DNA from: a virus
Strand: one strand, 5' to 3'
IMG/VR virus record: IMGVR_UViG_3300017971_000037
Location: 1 to 64,000 of that record
DNA length: 64,000 nucleotides
Of the stretch, positions 1-7,091 are shown in pieces; position 1 is the stretch's first letter; each line of letters starts with the position of its first letter. A program made the position numbers and the translations under genes. The notes beneath the pieces are model-generated. The model did not search any database and was not told the DNA's origin. It worked only from the letters and a program-made list of their open reading frames with translations.

Positions 1-1
1 C

Positions 2-43
2 CGAGCGCAGCCCGAGCGGCTCTACGGCCGGGAGGTGGCCTGA
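2..43 (+). CDS. C-terminal end of an upstream gene (partial)
   Basis: An open frame enters from the left edge and ends with TGA at 41-43, leaving only 13 codons (ending LYGREVA). The stop overlaps the next start codon in a TGATG arrangement. That coupling is used throughout this plus-strand run and is the main reason to call it real. Too little is visible to name a function. Confidence 0.55.
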   Translation, partial: RAQPERLYGREVA

Positions 44-213
44 TGGACCCGATCGTCCAGAACATGATTGACGAGGCCCTCGCAGGCGGCCCGATCAACA
101 TCAACTCTCGAGCTACCGACCCGGAAGTGGTCCGGGACATGATCGAGCGAAGCGGCCTCGACCGACGCGGCCTCATGCGGCCCGGCGCCGACCGACGAAA
201 GGCGGACCAGTGA
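43..213 (+). CDS. Small hypothetical protein (56 aa)
   Basis: The frame starts with ATG at 43, overlapping the upstream stop, and ends in TGA at 211-213, which overlaps the next GTG start. A GGAGGTGG ribosome-binding sequence lies just upstream. The protein is soluble and charged, with an acidic N-terminal half (MDPIVQNMIDEAL) and a basic C-terminus (RRGLMRPGADRRKADQ). No family is recognised. The double stop-start coupling argues that it belongs to the same transcript as its neighbours. Confidence 0.6.
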   Translation: MDPIVQNMIDEALAGGPININSRATDPEVVRDMIERSGLDRRGLMRPGADRRKADQ

Positions 214-443
214 GCATCACCGTACGAGCGATCATCGCAGTGAGCGACACCGACGGAGAGGCCTGCGTGGTGGGCTGGAATGTCCCCGGCGAGCTGACCC
301 CGGGTGAATGGGAGACCATCCGCGAGGCGGCCGAGGCCGACGCGGTCGAGACGGGATTCCTCGTCGAGCGGCTCCTGCAGGTCGATATCGCGGTTCCGCC
401 GCCCTCGAAGGCGACCGTCATGCGGATCGAGGACGAAGACTGA
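210..443 (+). CDS. Small acidic hypothetical protein (77 aa)
   Basis: The GTG start at 210 overlaps the preceding stop (GTGA). The product is a small soluble acidic protein with an N-terminal beta-rich segment (SITVRAIIAVSDTDG), a predicted helix (WETIREAAEADAVETGFLVERLL) and a beta-type C-terminus. No motif or family is recognised. It ends the first coupled group; a 66-bp intergenic gap follows. Confidence 0.65.
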   Translation: MSITVRAIIAVSDTDGEACVVGWNVPGELTPGEWETIREAAEADAVETGFLVERLLQVDIAVPPPSKATVMRIEDED

Positions 444-509
444 TTTTCCCCTTGCACCCTCACACGGCCTCACATACCATGCGGCCCCATACCAAAGGAA
501 CAAACCAAC
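444..509 (+). promoter_or_regulatory. Intergenic leader before small membrane genes
   Basis: This 66-bp gap separates two coupled gene groups. It is richer in A and C than its surroundings and ends in AAAGGAACAAACCAAC directly before the ATG at 510. That leader resembles the GGAGCAAACC leader used in the 60.8-63.8 kb gene block. No clear -10/-35 pair can be assigned, so a promoter here is only a possibility. Confidence 0.3.
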
Positions 510-650
510 ATGAAGACTTTTTTCACCATTCTCTTCGGACTCGCCTTCAGCGCTGTCAGCATCGTCTTCAGCCTGTACGTCACCGGGTTCATCTTCGCGC
601 TCTCGATGTTCACCTTCAACTTCGTCAACAGGGCCATCTTCGGCCTCTAG
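510..650 (+). CDS. Small membrane protein (46 aa)
   Basis: The frame runs from ATG 510 to TAG 648-650. After MKTFF the product is almost entirely hydrophobic and Phe-rich, with one or two membrane-spanning helices (residues about 4-22 and 24-45) and almost no charge. A strong AAAGGA ribosome-binding site precedes it. Its role is unknown. It sits beside a second small hydrophobic protein, and phages often carry such pairs for envelope modification or superinfection exclusion, but nothing here shows which. Confidence 0.6.
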   Translation: MKTFFTILFGLAFSAVSIVFSLYVTGFIFALSMFTFNFVNRAIFGL

Positions 651-658
651 GAGCCTTC

Positions 659-853
659 GTGTTCGAGATCTTCGCCGCACTCTTCGACCAGACCCTGCTG
701 ACGCTGAAGCTTACGCCGAGCAGCCCGCTGACCAGCCTCAAGGTCACGGCCTACGCAGTCATCAACACGACCATCCGAGCGGCCGTCGCCCTCGGATTCA
801 CCTACGGCGCGATCCGCGTCGTAATCACCGCCGTCTCGCACGGCTCTTTCTAG
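659..853 (+). CDS. Small membrane-associated protein (64 aa), GTG start
   Basis: The GTG at 659 sits 5 nt after AGGAG (649-653), which overlaps the stop of the gene before, so this start is preferred to any further upstream. The protein starts FEIFAALFDQTLLTLKL and has a hydrophobic helix near residues 37-60 (RAAVALGFTYGAIRVVITAV) that could span the membrane. It ends with HGSF. It is probably co-translated with the 46-aa membrane protein. No family is recognised. Confidence 0.6.
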   Translation: MFEIFAALFDQTLLTLKLTPSSPLTSLKVTAYAVINTTIRAAVALGFTYGAIRVVITAVSHGSF

Positions 854-862
854 GAGACCCAC

Positions 863-1063
863 ATGCCCGAAACGAAGAAGACCCGCCGCAACCGAGACTG
901 GAGCCACGAGTTGGCCACGTTCGAGGCGGCCAACTACAAGACCCGCACGTTCCACCTCTCGTCCCCGGGCGTCGCCCAGGTGACCCGGGTGCGGATCCTG
1001 AACGCGTTCGACACGAACGTCGCGATCCGCACGAAGGGCGCGGACCTGATTTTCGAGAAGTAG
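863..1063 (+). CDS. Small basic hypothetical protein (66 aa)
   Basis: The ATG at 863 follows a good AGGAGA ribosome-binding site. The N-terminus is strongly basic (KKTRRNR), followed by a helix and a beta-rich C-terminal half (VTRVRILNAF, NVAIRTKGADLIF). A nucleic-acid-binding role would fit the charge, but no motif supports it specifically. Confidence 0.65.
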   Translation: MPETKKTRRNRDWSHELATFEAANYKTRTFHLSSPGVAQVTRVRILNAFDTNVAIRTKGADLIFEK

Positions 1064-1085
1064 TCCGAACCGGACGGGAGGTCGC

Positions 1086-1373
1086 ATGAAGGAAGAACAG
1101 CTACTGGAGCTGGCCGAGCGCGCGATCGTGCTGCTCGCCGAACGCCCCGACGAGAAAGCCGTCTTTGTGGTCTACCCTGAAGACCGCAACGACTGGCGCC
1201 GAGCGGGCCCCCTGGAGCGGCCTTTCTATACCATGAAGGTCGAGCGACCTCCCGTCTACGTCGGGTTCAGCCCATACTTCATCCACCAGCTGCATCGCTT
1301 CAACGTCTACGAGCAGCTGATCCACCAGGCGGCCCACATCGCCGGCGAGATTGCGAGATACGATGCCCGATAG
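1086..1373 (+). CDS. Hypothetical protein (95 aa)
   Basis: The ATG at 1086 follows GGGAGGTCGC. The protein begins with an amphipathic helix (ELAERAIVLLAERPDE), then a beta segment (KAVFVVYPED), an aromatic-rich middle and a C-terminal helix with several His residues (FIHQLHRFNVYEQLIHQAAHIAGE). No family is recognised. Its 3' end overlaps the next gene by 11 nt, consistent with one transcript. Confidence 0.65.
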   Translation: MKEEQLLELAERAIVLLAERPDEKAVFVVYPEDRNDWRRAGPLERPFYTMKVERPPVYVGFSPYFIHQLHRFNVYEQLIHQAAHIAGEIARYDAR

Positions 1374-1590
1374 ACTCGAAGAGAAGAGCGACGAGAACCT
1401 CGTCAAGATCCTGCGAAGCAGCGTCGAGCATGCGAACACCTGCCTCCGGCTGCTAGCGGAGCGCGGTATCACGGTCGATGTCGACGCGCGCGACGAGGAG
1501 AGACGAGACAACGTCGGTGGCCCTCTCAACATCCTGCTGGAGCCCGCCCGGTTCCGCCTGGGCCCGATCGAACGAAGGGAGCGACTGTGA
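1363..1590 (+). CDS. Hypothetical protein (75 aa)
   Basis: ATG 1363 is chosen over an in-frame TTG at 1351 because it is the stronger codon and gives a short overlap with the gene before. The protein is soluble and highly charged, with a helix carrying two Cys-flanked turns (VKILRSSVEHANTCLRLLAE) and a basic C-terminus. No family is recognised. Its stop overlaps a GTG that opens a 12-codon frame leading into the next gene, which may serve translational coupling. Confidence 0.6.
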   Translation: MPDRLEEKSDENLVKILRSSVEHANTCLRLLAERGITVDVDARDEERRDNVGGPLNILLEPARFRLGPIERRERL

Positions 1591-1621
1591 AGGGAAACGA
1601 AACGATCGAGAGGCTGAACAA

Positions 1622-2155
1622 ATGAGCAAGCGACGATTCATGATCGACATCGAAGCGGCCGGGAAGATGCCCGGCGGCGTGATCCTCTCGATCGGCTGGT
1701 GTCGGTTCAGCCCAGAGGACGGAGCGGTGCTCGCCGAGTCCGGCGAGGTCCGGCTCGAGATCCAGCCCCAGCTCGATGCAGGCCTGCGCGTGGACGGCGA
1801 TACCCTGGACTGGTGGCTGCGCCAAACGGCCCTCCCCTGGGCCCCGGATACGGTCGCGCAGCCACCCAAAGCGGCCCTCGTGACCCTCCTGGCGTCGATC
1901 GCCAGGGCCGAGCAGATCTGGGCCAAGCCCCCGCAGTACGATCTGACGGGGATCCGAGCGGCCTGCGCGGCCTTCGGCATCGACGAGCCGTGGCACTTTC
2001 GGAAGGAGCGCTGTTTCCGTACACTGAGGGCTGAAGCCCCCAGGGATCTCCTCATGGAGCCCCTGCGAGAGGGCGTGAAGCACGGCGCGCTCGTCGATGC
2101 GGTCCACCAGGCCCGCGAGGCGGCCGTCATCATGAAGGCCCGGAGCGGCTCGTGA
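1622..2155 (+). CDS. DEDD-type 3'-5' exonuclease (Rv2179c-like)
   Basis: This 177-aa protein matches the phage 3'-5' exo(ribo)nuclease-like fold. D9 and E11 lie in MIDIEA, a middle Asp is at about 107, and the last motif is H154-x4-D159 in HGALVDAVHQA. The segment TLDWWLRQ after the first sheet is typical of the family, and the length is normal. Such enzymes trim single-stranded DNA or RNA from the 3' end using two metal ions. ATG 1622 is preferred because upstream in-frame sequence overlaps the previous gene and looks non-coding. All four acidic ligands appear present, so activity is expected; substrate cannot be decided. Confidence 0.8.
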   Translation: MSKRRFMIDIEAAGKMPGGVILSIGWCRFSPEDGAVLAESGEVRLEIQPQLDAGLRVDGDTLDWWLRQTALPWAPDTVAQPPKAALVTLLASIARAEQIWAKPPQYDLTGIRAACAAFGIDEPWHFRKERCFRTLRAEAPRDLLMEPLREGVKHGALVDAVHQAREAAVIMKARSGS

Positions 2156-2162
2156 GGACGCA

Positions 2163-2360
2163 GTGGAACGACCGATGGAGTGGACTGGCTTCCCGAAGTA
2201 CCGGGATGCCAAGCGGCAATTCGAACGCAGATACACGGAAGATTGCCTGCGCCACACCGGCGGAAACGTGACCGAAGCGGCCCGGATATCGGGGAAGGAC
2301 CGGAAGGGGTTCTACGATCTGATGCGGCGCGCCGGCATCAACCCAGGAGACTTCAGGTGA
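2163..2360 (+). CDS. Standalone Fis-type HTH DNA-binding protein (65 aa)
   Basis: Residues about 26-58 (EDCLRHTGGNVTEAARISG, then RKGFYDLMRRAGI) match the Fis/NtrC C-terminal helix-turn-helix pattern, with the signature GGNVTEAAR. The protein is just this domain plus a short N-terminus, so it probably dimerises and binds DNA like Fis, without the AAA+ activator part found in NtrC. The GTG start follows GAGG by 6 nt; an ATG 12 nt later is possible. A role as a small transcriptional or nucleoid regulator is inferred. Confidence 0.75.
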   Translation: MERPMEWTGFPKYRDAKRQFERRYTEDCLRHTGGNVTEAARISGKDRKGFYDLMRRAGINPGDFR

Positions 2361-2545
2361 GGATCATCGGATTTCTTGCTACCGCGGCCGCAATATTCGT
2401 GGTAGGGTTCCTAACGGGCGGATACTTGATCGCCCGCATAGCATACATCGCAGGTGCTCAGGCGGCCTTCGAACACTGCGAGCCATACGAGATGAAGATT
2501 GAAGCATCGACGACAGAATCCTACGACGGCCATTTCCGCTTCTGA
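2357..2545 (+). CDS. Single-pass membrane protein (62 aa)
   Basis: The GTG at 2357 overlaps the upstream stop (GTGA). Residues about 4-30 form one long hydrophobic helix (IIGFLATAAAIFVVGFLTGG), followed by a soluble tail with one Cys and acidic residues. This is a typical small phage inner-membrane protein of unknown function. Its end overlaps the next gene by 47 nt. Confidence 0.6.
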   Translation: MRIIGFLATAAAIFVVGFLTGGYLIARIAYIAGAQAAFEHCEPYEMKIEASTTESYDGHFRF

Positions 2546-2846
2546 TCAGTTCGACTCCGAGCGGCCCTGTTATTTCCTGCTGGGGTGGTGCTCTACCGAT
2601 CTGGCGGAGGCAGGCGGCTACTGGAGCCTGATTACCAATCAGCCGCTGACCTTTAGCGAGTGCTCGCGAGTCCACGACATAGGCATGGAGCCATACGAGA
2701 AGTTCCTGACCGTGTCCAAGGCCGAGATCGACGTGCTAGGCATTCCTCATGACTACGAGGCGTCGGCCTACTTCGACCTGGATCGGCAGCGAGAGGTTTC
2801 ACTCCGCTCGAATAGCGGAAAACGGGAGAACAAACAGAATGGGTAA
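2499..2846 (+). CDS. Hypothetical protein (115 aa), uncertain start
   Basis: The reading frame is clear from about 2547 on. It encodes a folded-looking protein rich in Trp, Tyr and Cys (YFLLGWCSTDLAEAGGYWSL) with a basic tail. No ATG or GTG lies near the expected start. TTG 2499 is the best candidate and implies a 47-nt overlap with the gene before; the first 15 residues may therefore be wrong. No family is recognised. Confidence 0.5.
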   Translation: MKHRRQNPTTAISASDQFDSERPCYFLLGWCSTDLAEAGGYWSLITNQPLTFSECSRVHDIGMEPYEKFLTVSKAEIDVLGIPHDYEASAYFDLDRQREVSLRSNSGKRENKQNG

Positions 2847-3048
2847 GACGACGTACGTGGACATTGGCAAGGTTTCGATCGAGCGGGTCACCGCGAAGGC
2901 GGTTCTCGTGAAGCGCGGCGACAAGGACCACTGGATCCCGCTGTCGCAGCTCGAAAGCGACACGGCCACCCGGGTACTCGCCAAGGCGGAGACCCTGGAC
3001 AAGTGCGAGGTCGCGGACTGGTTCGTGGAGAAGGAGATCGACGGGTGA
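2839..3048 (+). CDS. Small SH3-like hypothetical protein (69 aa)
   Basis: ATG 2839 follows GGAGAA. The core VTAKAVLVKRGDKDHWIPLSQL resembles a small phage protein family in which a beta barrel ends with a WIPxSQ motif. A coiled tail follows (EVADWFVEKEID). The family has no established function. The stop overlaps the GTG of the next small gene. Confidence 0.65.
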   Translation: MGKTTYVDIGKVSIERVTAKAVLVKRGDKDHWIPLSQLESDTATRVLAKAETLDKCEVADWFVEKEIDG

Positions 3049-3131
3049 GCGCGGAGGTTGCAGAAATCTGGGCCGACGCGGCCATTTGGTGCGCCTTCTG
3101 GTTCGCCGTCGCAATGGCGGCCAAGTCATGA
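3045..3131 (+). CDS. Very small membrane peptide (28 aa)
   Basis: The GTG at 3045 overlaps the upstream stop, and the TGA at 3129-3131 overlaps the ATG of the deaminase gene. The peptide is one hydrophobic, Trp/Ala-rich helix (AAIWCAFWFAVAMAA). Exact stop-start coupling on both sides supports translation, at least as a coupling frame. Confidence 0.45.
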   Translation: MSAEVAEIWADAAIWCAFWFAVAMAAKS

Positions 3132-3601
3132 GCGCCCCCTGGCCTGTCCGCTGGCTCGAGACCGCGAAGCACTTCGCCTCCTGGTCGAAGGACGAGTCGA
3201 GCAAGGTCGGAGCGGTGATCGTGGGCGACCGCCAGCGGCTGCTCTCGATCGGCTACAACGGCCTGCCCACCGGGATGAACGACTGCCCTGTCGATCACCC
3301 CGAGCGGCACGAGCGGCCGGAGAAGTACTACTGGTACGAACACGCCGAGCGGAACGCGGTCTACAGCGCGGCCTTCCACGGCATCTCGCTGCGCGGCTCG
3401 ACCATGTACTGCACGGCTGGCTGCTGCCCCGACTGCGCACGGGCGATCGTCCAGAGCGGGATCCGGCAGTTCTACTACTACGTGGACTCCCCGTTCGCGA
3501 CGCGCGACGACTGGCTCGACCGGTTCCGTCGCTCGCGGGAGATCCTCATCGAAGGCGGCGTCCTGACCATCGCCGCGCAGGGGTACGAAGATGAGCAGTG
3601 A
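3128..3601 (+). CDS. Deoxycytidylate deaminase
   Basis: This 157-aa protein has the cytidine/dCMP deaminase zinc site: H72-A-E74 in EHAERNA and C100-P-D-C103 in CCPDCARAI. E74 should be the proton shuttle. The N-terminal KDESSKVGAVIV and YNGLPTGM segments are typical of the dCMP branch rather than tRNA or guanine deaminases. It converts dCMP to dUMP, the substrate of the thymidylate synthase encoded 255 bp downstream, so the two genes form a dTMP supply pair. ATG 3128 overlaps the previous stop. Confidence 0.9.
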   Translation: MSAPWPVRWLETAKHFASWSKDESSKVGAVIVGDRQRLLSIGYNGLPTGMNDCPVDHPERHERPEKYYWYEHAERNAVYSAAFHGISLRGSTMYCTAGCCPDCARAIVQSGIRQFYYYVDSPFATRDDWLDRFRRSREILIEGGVLTIAAQGYEDEQ

Positions 3602-3869
3602 CTACACGTTCGACCCGGACAACCTCGTGACGCTGCCCGCCAGCGACGTTCACGGAGAGCCGGAGTTCATCGTCGAGGGATGCACCGGATGCAACCTGGC
3701 GTTCGAGAAGGGCGAGACGTTCAACACCTTCCTCAATCACAGCCGAGGCTGGCAGGCGCTCTGCGAGGTCTGCTACAACATCTTCGAGCCTAACAAGCAC
3801 GAGAACGCGAACGCCACGATCATGACGCGGCTGATTCTGCGGGAGATCCGAAAGCATGGGCAAAGCTGA
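3591..3869 (+). CDS. Putative zinc-binding hypothetical protein (92 aa)
   Basis: The protein has two CxxC pairs (CTGC and CEVC) about 28 residues apart, which could form one zinc knuckle, and a C-terminal helix rich in Arg and Ile. It overlaps the deaminase gene by 11 nt and the thymidylate synthase gene by 14 nt, so it is translated as part of the same cluster. No family is recognised. Confidence 0.65.
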   Translation: MSSDYTFDPDNLVTLPASDVHGEPEFIVEGCTGCNLAFEKGETFNTFLNHSRGWQALCEVCYNIFEPNKHENANATIMTRLILREIRKHGQS

Positions 3870-4668
3870 ACAGAACTACCTCGACCTGCTCCACGACGTG
3901 ATGCTCAACGGCGCGCGAAGTGAGAACCGGACCGACACGCCCACGCGGAAGGTCTTCGGGCGCTTCTGGGAGTGCGAGGACGTCGTCGAAGACTTCCCGC
4001 TGCTCACGACGAAGCGGATTCACACGAAGTCGGTGATCGCCGAGCTGATCTGGTTCCTCAGCGGTTCGACGAACAACTTCGATCTGCGCGCGATGGGCTG
4101 CACGATCTGGGACGAGTGGGCTGACGAGGACGGCTCCCTGGGCCCGATCTACGGCGAGCAGTGGCGCAACTGGCACGCCTGCGACGGCCTGGGCAACGTC
4201 GACCAGATCCAGCAGACGGTGAACTTGCTGCGCGACGACCCGAACAGCCGCCGCATCCTGGTGTCGGCCTGGAACGTCGCCGCCCTGGGGCACATGAAGC
4301 TGAACCCCTGCCACGACTCGTTCCAGCTGCAGGTCTGCAACGGCGAGCTGAATATGATGGTCCGCATGCGATCGATCGACATCTTCCTCGGGATGCCGTT
4401 CAACATCTCGAGCTATGCGTTCCTGCTCATGATGTTCGCTCACGTCACCGGCTACCGGCCGAAGCGCCTCGTCTTCGCCCTGGGCGACCTGCACATCTAC
4501 GAGAGTCACATGGAGCAGGGCCGGATCCAGCTGAGTCGAACGCCCAGGCCGGCACCCCGGGTACACCTGGCGGACGAGGTCTCCTCGATCTTCGACTTCC
4601 GACCGGAACACGTCGAAATCAGGTCATATGACCCATACCCTGGGTTGAAGGCCGACGTCGCGGTGTAA
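3856..4668 (+). CDS. thyA: Thymidylate synthase (ThyA type)
   Basis: This 270-aa protein is the folate-dependent enzyme that methylates dUMP to dTMP. Visible hallmarks are the catalytic Cys C152 in LNPCHDSFQ, the phosphate-binding MRSIDIFLGMPFN block, N183 in the FNISSYA motif, and GDLHIYESH near residue 210. Retention of the Asn that reads the pyrimidine ring favours dUMP as substrate and argues against a dCMP hydroxymethylase. The length matches bacterial ThyA. It is the last gene of the deaminase cluster; a hairpin follows it. Confidence 0.93.
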   Translation: MGKAEQNYLDLLHDVMLNGARSENRTDTPTRKVFGRFWECEDVVEDFPLLTTKRIHTKSVIAELIWFLSGSTNNFDLRAMGCTIWDEWADEDGSLGPIYGEQWRNWHACDGLGNVDQIQQTVNLLRDDPNSRRILVSAWNVAALGHMKLNPCHDSFQLQVCNGELNMMVRMRSIDIFLGMPFNISSYAFLLMMFAHVTGYRPKRLVFALGDLHIYESHMEQGRIQLSRTPRPAPRVHLADEVSSIFDFRPEHVEIRSYDPYPGLKADVAV

Positions 4669-4702
4669 CTGGGTAGACCAGGACAGTCCTGGACAACCCC
4701 AG
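4669..4702 (+). terminator. Nested hairpin after thyA
   Basis: Directly after the stop codon, CCAGGA (4678-4683) pairs with TCCTGG (4687-4692) around a 3-nt loop. An outer CTGGG/CCCAG pair (4669-4673 with 4698-4702) extends it. No T-run follows, so it may be a weak terminator, an RNA-stability element or an operator for the next gene. Confidence 0.45.
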
Positions 4703-4721
4703 CACTACAAAGGAAACTAAC

Positions 4722-5621
4722 ATGCGTGGATTTATTTGTGCCCTCTTCATCATTGGCCTGCTGCTGACGGCACAGGCTCACACGGCCAGCGCCCAGACCC
4801 TGGACATCGGTCTCTGCTACACGGACGCCTTTCAGGCCCAGTTCGCTGCCTTCGACTCGCCCTCCGCAGCCGAGTTCGATCCGCCGTCGAGCCGAGTGGG
4901 GATCATGCCCAACGTGGCGGCTCTCTTCACGGACGGCTCCTGCTTCCTGATGGAGTTCACCATCGGATCGTTCGCTCCGAACGACTTCGGTGGCGATCAG
5001 AACATCCTCTACACGGGGGACCTCGATGGGGCCATCGTCTTCGAGGGGGAGATCTACGCCCCGTCCCCGTTCAACGAGGTCCGATCCGGCGATCAGGCCC
5101 TGTGCGAGCCGAATTGCCCGATCTCGGACCCGCCCGGAGGTGGTATCGCCCTCTGGCAGCCGGTGACCCCCGTCGGAGAGTTCGTCGAGGTCATTGGGGC
5201 TGAGGCCACCATCGTCGTGGACGACGTTCGCCTCTCGGCTCCGCTGATCCTCTTCGACGTGGATGCCGGGGCCTACCCGTTCGGCGATCCGAATCCCACC
5301 TACGCGGACCTGCTCAACTCGGACAACGTCTACGTGAAGTTCGGGGCAGACGAGGTGATCCCCACCGGCACGGACCAGTTCGTGGCGCTCCAGGTGAACA
5401 CACTTTCCGTTCCCGAGCCGGCGATGGCGTCCGGTCTTGTCGCCGGGATCCTCGCCCTGGTGCTCCTGGGCGCGGGTGCCGCTCGCGCGAACGACGAGAA
5501 GGTGATGGAGGATCTTCGTGACGACCTTCAGGTTTGCGAGGACACGTCCTACACCGACGAAGCGCTGCGCGAGTGCGAGCGCGAAGTGGTCGCGGAGGCT
5601 GTGAAGCGACTCGAGAAGTAA
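4722..5621 (+). CDS. Secreted PEP-CTERM-like protein with C-terminal extension
   Basis: This 299-aa protein has a clear signal peptide (residues 1-24, hydrophobic core LFIIGLLLTAQA, likely cut after ASA). A beta-rich acidic extracytoplasmic domain with six Cys follows. Near residues 230-258 it has VPEPAMASGL and a hydrophobic helix ending GAARAN, which is the layout of a PEP-CTERM sorting signal. Unusually, 44 more residues of acidic helix with a Cys pair follow, whereas a normal signal ends after a few Arg. It could be an exosortase substrate or simply a membrane-anchored protein with a cytoplasmic tail. Its ligand is unknown. Confidence 0.7.
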   Translation: MRGFICALFIIGLLLTAQAHTASAQTLDIGLCYTDAFQAQFAAFDSPSAAEFDPPSSRVGIMPNVAALFTDGSCFLMEFTIGSFAPNDFGGDQNILYTGDLDGAIVFEGEIYAPSPFNEVRSGDQALCEPNCPISDPPGGGIALWQPVTPVGEFVEVIGAEATIVVDDVRLSAPLILFDVDAGAYPFGDPNPTYADLLNSDNVYVKFGADEVIPTGTDQFVALQVNTLSVPEPAMASGLVAGILALVLLGAGAARANDEKVMEDLRDDLQVCEDTSYTDEALRECEREVVAEAVKRLEK

Positions 5622-5630
5622 GCGGTGGGT

Positions 5631-5670
5631 CCGGCGGTCAGGAATAGTTAGTCACCTTCCTGACCGCCGG
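5631..5670. promoter_or_regulatory. Perfect 14-bp inverted repeat
   Basis: CCGGCGGTCAGGAA (5631-5644) and its exact complement (5657-5670) flank a 12-nt loop between two genes. No T-run follows, so it is not a standard terminator. It could be a factor-dependent terminator, an RNA-processing hairpin or a dimer-binding operator. The segment GTCACCTTCCTG, which runs from the loop into the right arm, recurs at 8023-8034. Confidence 0.6.
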
Positions 5671-5706
5671 TGCCACACACCAGGACAAACAACCAAGAGG
5701 GCCATA

Positions 5707-6879
5707 ATGTCCATCTATTTCTGCAACGAAGACGCCATCGACCTCGACGTGATCCGCACGATGGGCGTGTCCGTGAAGAACGGCGACAGCCCGATCGGCT
5801 ACTTCGGCACGGGCCTGAAGTTCGCGATCGCCACGCTGCTTCGCTTCGGTCAGACGATCAAGCTGACCCGCGACGGTCAGAACCACCTGATCACCGCCGA
5901 GACGAAGAAGATCCGCGGCGAGGAGTTCGACGTCGTCACGCTCGACGGCGAGCACCTGGGCTTCACAACGCAACTCGGACGCAACTGGGAGGTCTGGCAG
6001 GCCTACCGGGAGATCTTCTCCAACTGCATGGACGAGAAGGGCGAGATCGCAACGGAGATGCCCGAGGGCGAGTGGGGGACCGTGATCGAGATCGACGGCG
6101 ACCTCTGCCACGCGGCGCATGACATCCGCTTCACGATCTTCCTCAACTCCCCGGTCATCAAGCACGTCATCGGCCTCGCGTCGCTTCACCAGGGGGGCAG
6201 CCCGTACGCCTTCTATCGTGGCATCCGAGCCCACACGCACGAGTACCCGTCGATCTTCACCTGGAACCTGATCGACAGCGTCGCACTCACGGAGGACCGC
6301 ACGCTCGCGTCGCCGTACTACCTGAACCGTGCGGTCACGGAGCTGATCCTGGGGCTCGACGACGAGGACCTCTTGGAGCAGCTGCTGCTCGCCGATCGGA
6401 CGACCTACGAGGGCAACCTCAATTACGAGATCGTCGCCGTGGAGCCCAGCGAGGCGTTCATGCGCGTCTGCAGCAAGCACCGGACGAACCTGCACCTCAA
6501 CGGGACGGCCGGCTCGCTCTGGCGCTCGAAGCAGAGCTACACGGTTCTCTACGAGCCAGTGGAGCTGAGCCCGCTGAACGAGGCCGAGATCGACGAGGCG
6601 ATCGGGCTGCTGCGGATTCTCGACTGCCCGCTGACGCGTGACGAGTTCATCGTCGTCGACAGCCTGGGCGGCGCCTTCTACGGCGTCTTTCGAGAGGGCT
6701 TCATCCTGATCGACCGGAAGACCCTGGAGAAGGGCCCCCGGTTCATCGCCAGCACGCTCTACGAGGAGTGGATTCACAAGTCCCATGGTCTGCGTGACTG
6801 CACCCGCGAGCTGCAGAACATGCTCTTCGACAAGCTGCTCTTCTTCGTCGACCGGACGCGACGGGCGGAACAGCCATGA
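5707..6879 (+). CDS. GHKL-ATPase-like phage protein (390 aa)
   Basis: Residues 31-46 (GYFGTGLKFAIATLLR) form the glycine-rich ATP-lid motif seen in GHKL ATPases (histidine kinase, MutL, Hsp90 type). Phages carry standalone proteins of this kind with no known role. N-terminal DAIDLDVIRTMGVS fits the first part of the Bergerat fold. The C-terminal region (TLYEEWIHKSHGLRDCTRE) resembles a metallopeptidase-like helix but lacks HExxH, so catalysis there is not supported. ATG 5707 follows AGAGGGCC. The stop overlaps the next start (ATGA). Confidence 0.65.
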   Translation: MSIYFCNEDAIDLDVIRTMGVSVKNGDSPIGYFGTGLKFAIATLLRFGQTIKLTRDGQNHLITAETKKIRGEEFDVVTLDGEHLGFTTQLGRNWEVWQAYREIFSNCMDEKGEIATEMPEGEWGTVIEIDGDLCHAAHDIRFTIFLNSPVIKHVIGLASLHQGGSPYAFYRGIRAHTHEYPSIFTWNLIDSVALTEDRTLASPYYLNRAVTELILGLDDEDLLEQLLLADRTTYEGNLNYEIVAVEPSEAFMRVCSKHRTNLHLNGTAGSLWRSKQSYTVLYEPVELSPLNEAEIDEAIGLLRILDCPLTRDEFIVVDSLGGAFYGVFREGFILIDRKTLEKGPRFIASTLYEEWIHKSHGLRDCTRELQNMLFDKLLFFVDRTRRAEQP

Positions 6880-7091
6880 GCTGCGGCGACTGCAAGCACG
6901 TCCGGACGGTCCTGCACGCCCCGTTCGTGCCCGAGACCGTGAAGGTCACGTTCCACTGGCGCCCGCCGTTCATCCGGCGCGAGGTGATCACCCACGATCG
7001 GATCCGCATGGACTGGTGCCATCGCTATCCGAAGTCGGTGCTCGCGAAGCACAAGTGCGGAGAGTACGAGCCGATGGAGGCGAACTTATGA
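6876..7091 (+). CDS. Small zinc-ribbon-like protein (71 aa)
   Basis: Four Cys are arranged as CGDC at the start, DWCHRYP and HKCGEYEP at the end. This is the spacing of a common small phage zinc protein family (CxxC, then CxxxP, then CGE). Stop-start coupling exists on both sides. Function is unknown. Confidence 0.7.
   Translation: MSCGDCKHVRTVLHAPFVPETVKVTFHWRPPFIRREVITHDRIRMDWCHRYPKSVLAKHKCGEYEPMEANL

Noticed and set aside
1587-1625. 12-codon frame between two genes (GTGA and ATGA overlaps)
   Set aside because: It is too short to call a gene; it may only help translational coupling.
3856-4668. Hydroxymethylase for modified bases instead of thymidylate synthase
   Set aside because: The Asn that reads dUMP is retained and no other base-modification genes are visible, so ordinary ThyA is the simplest reading.
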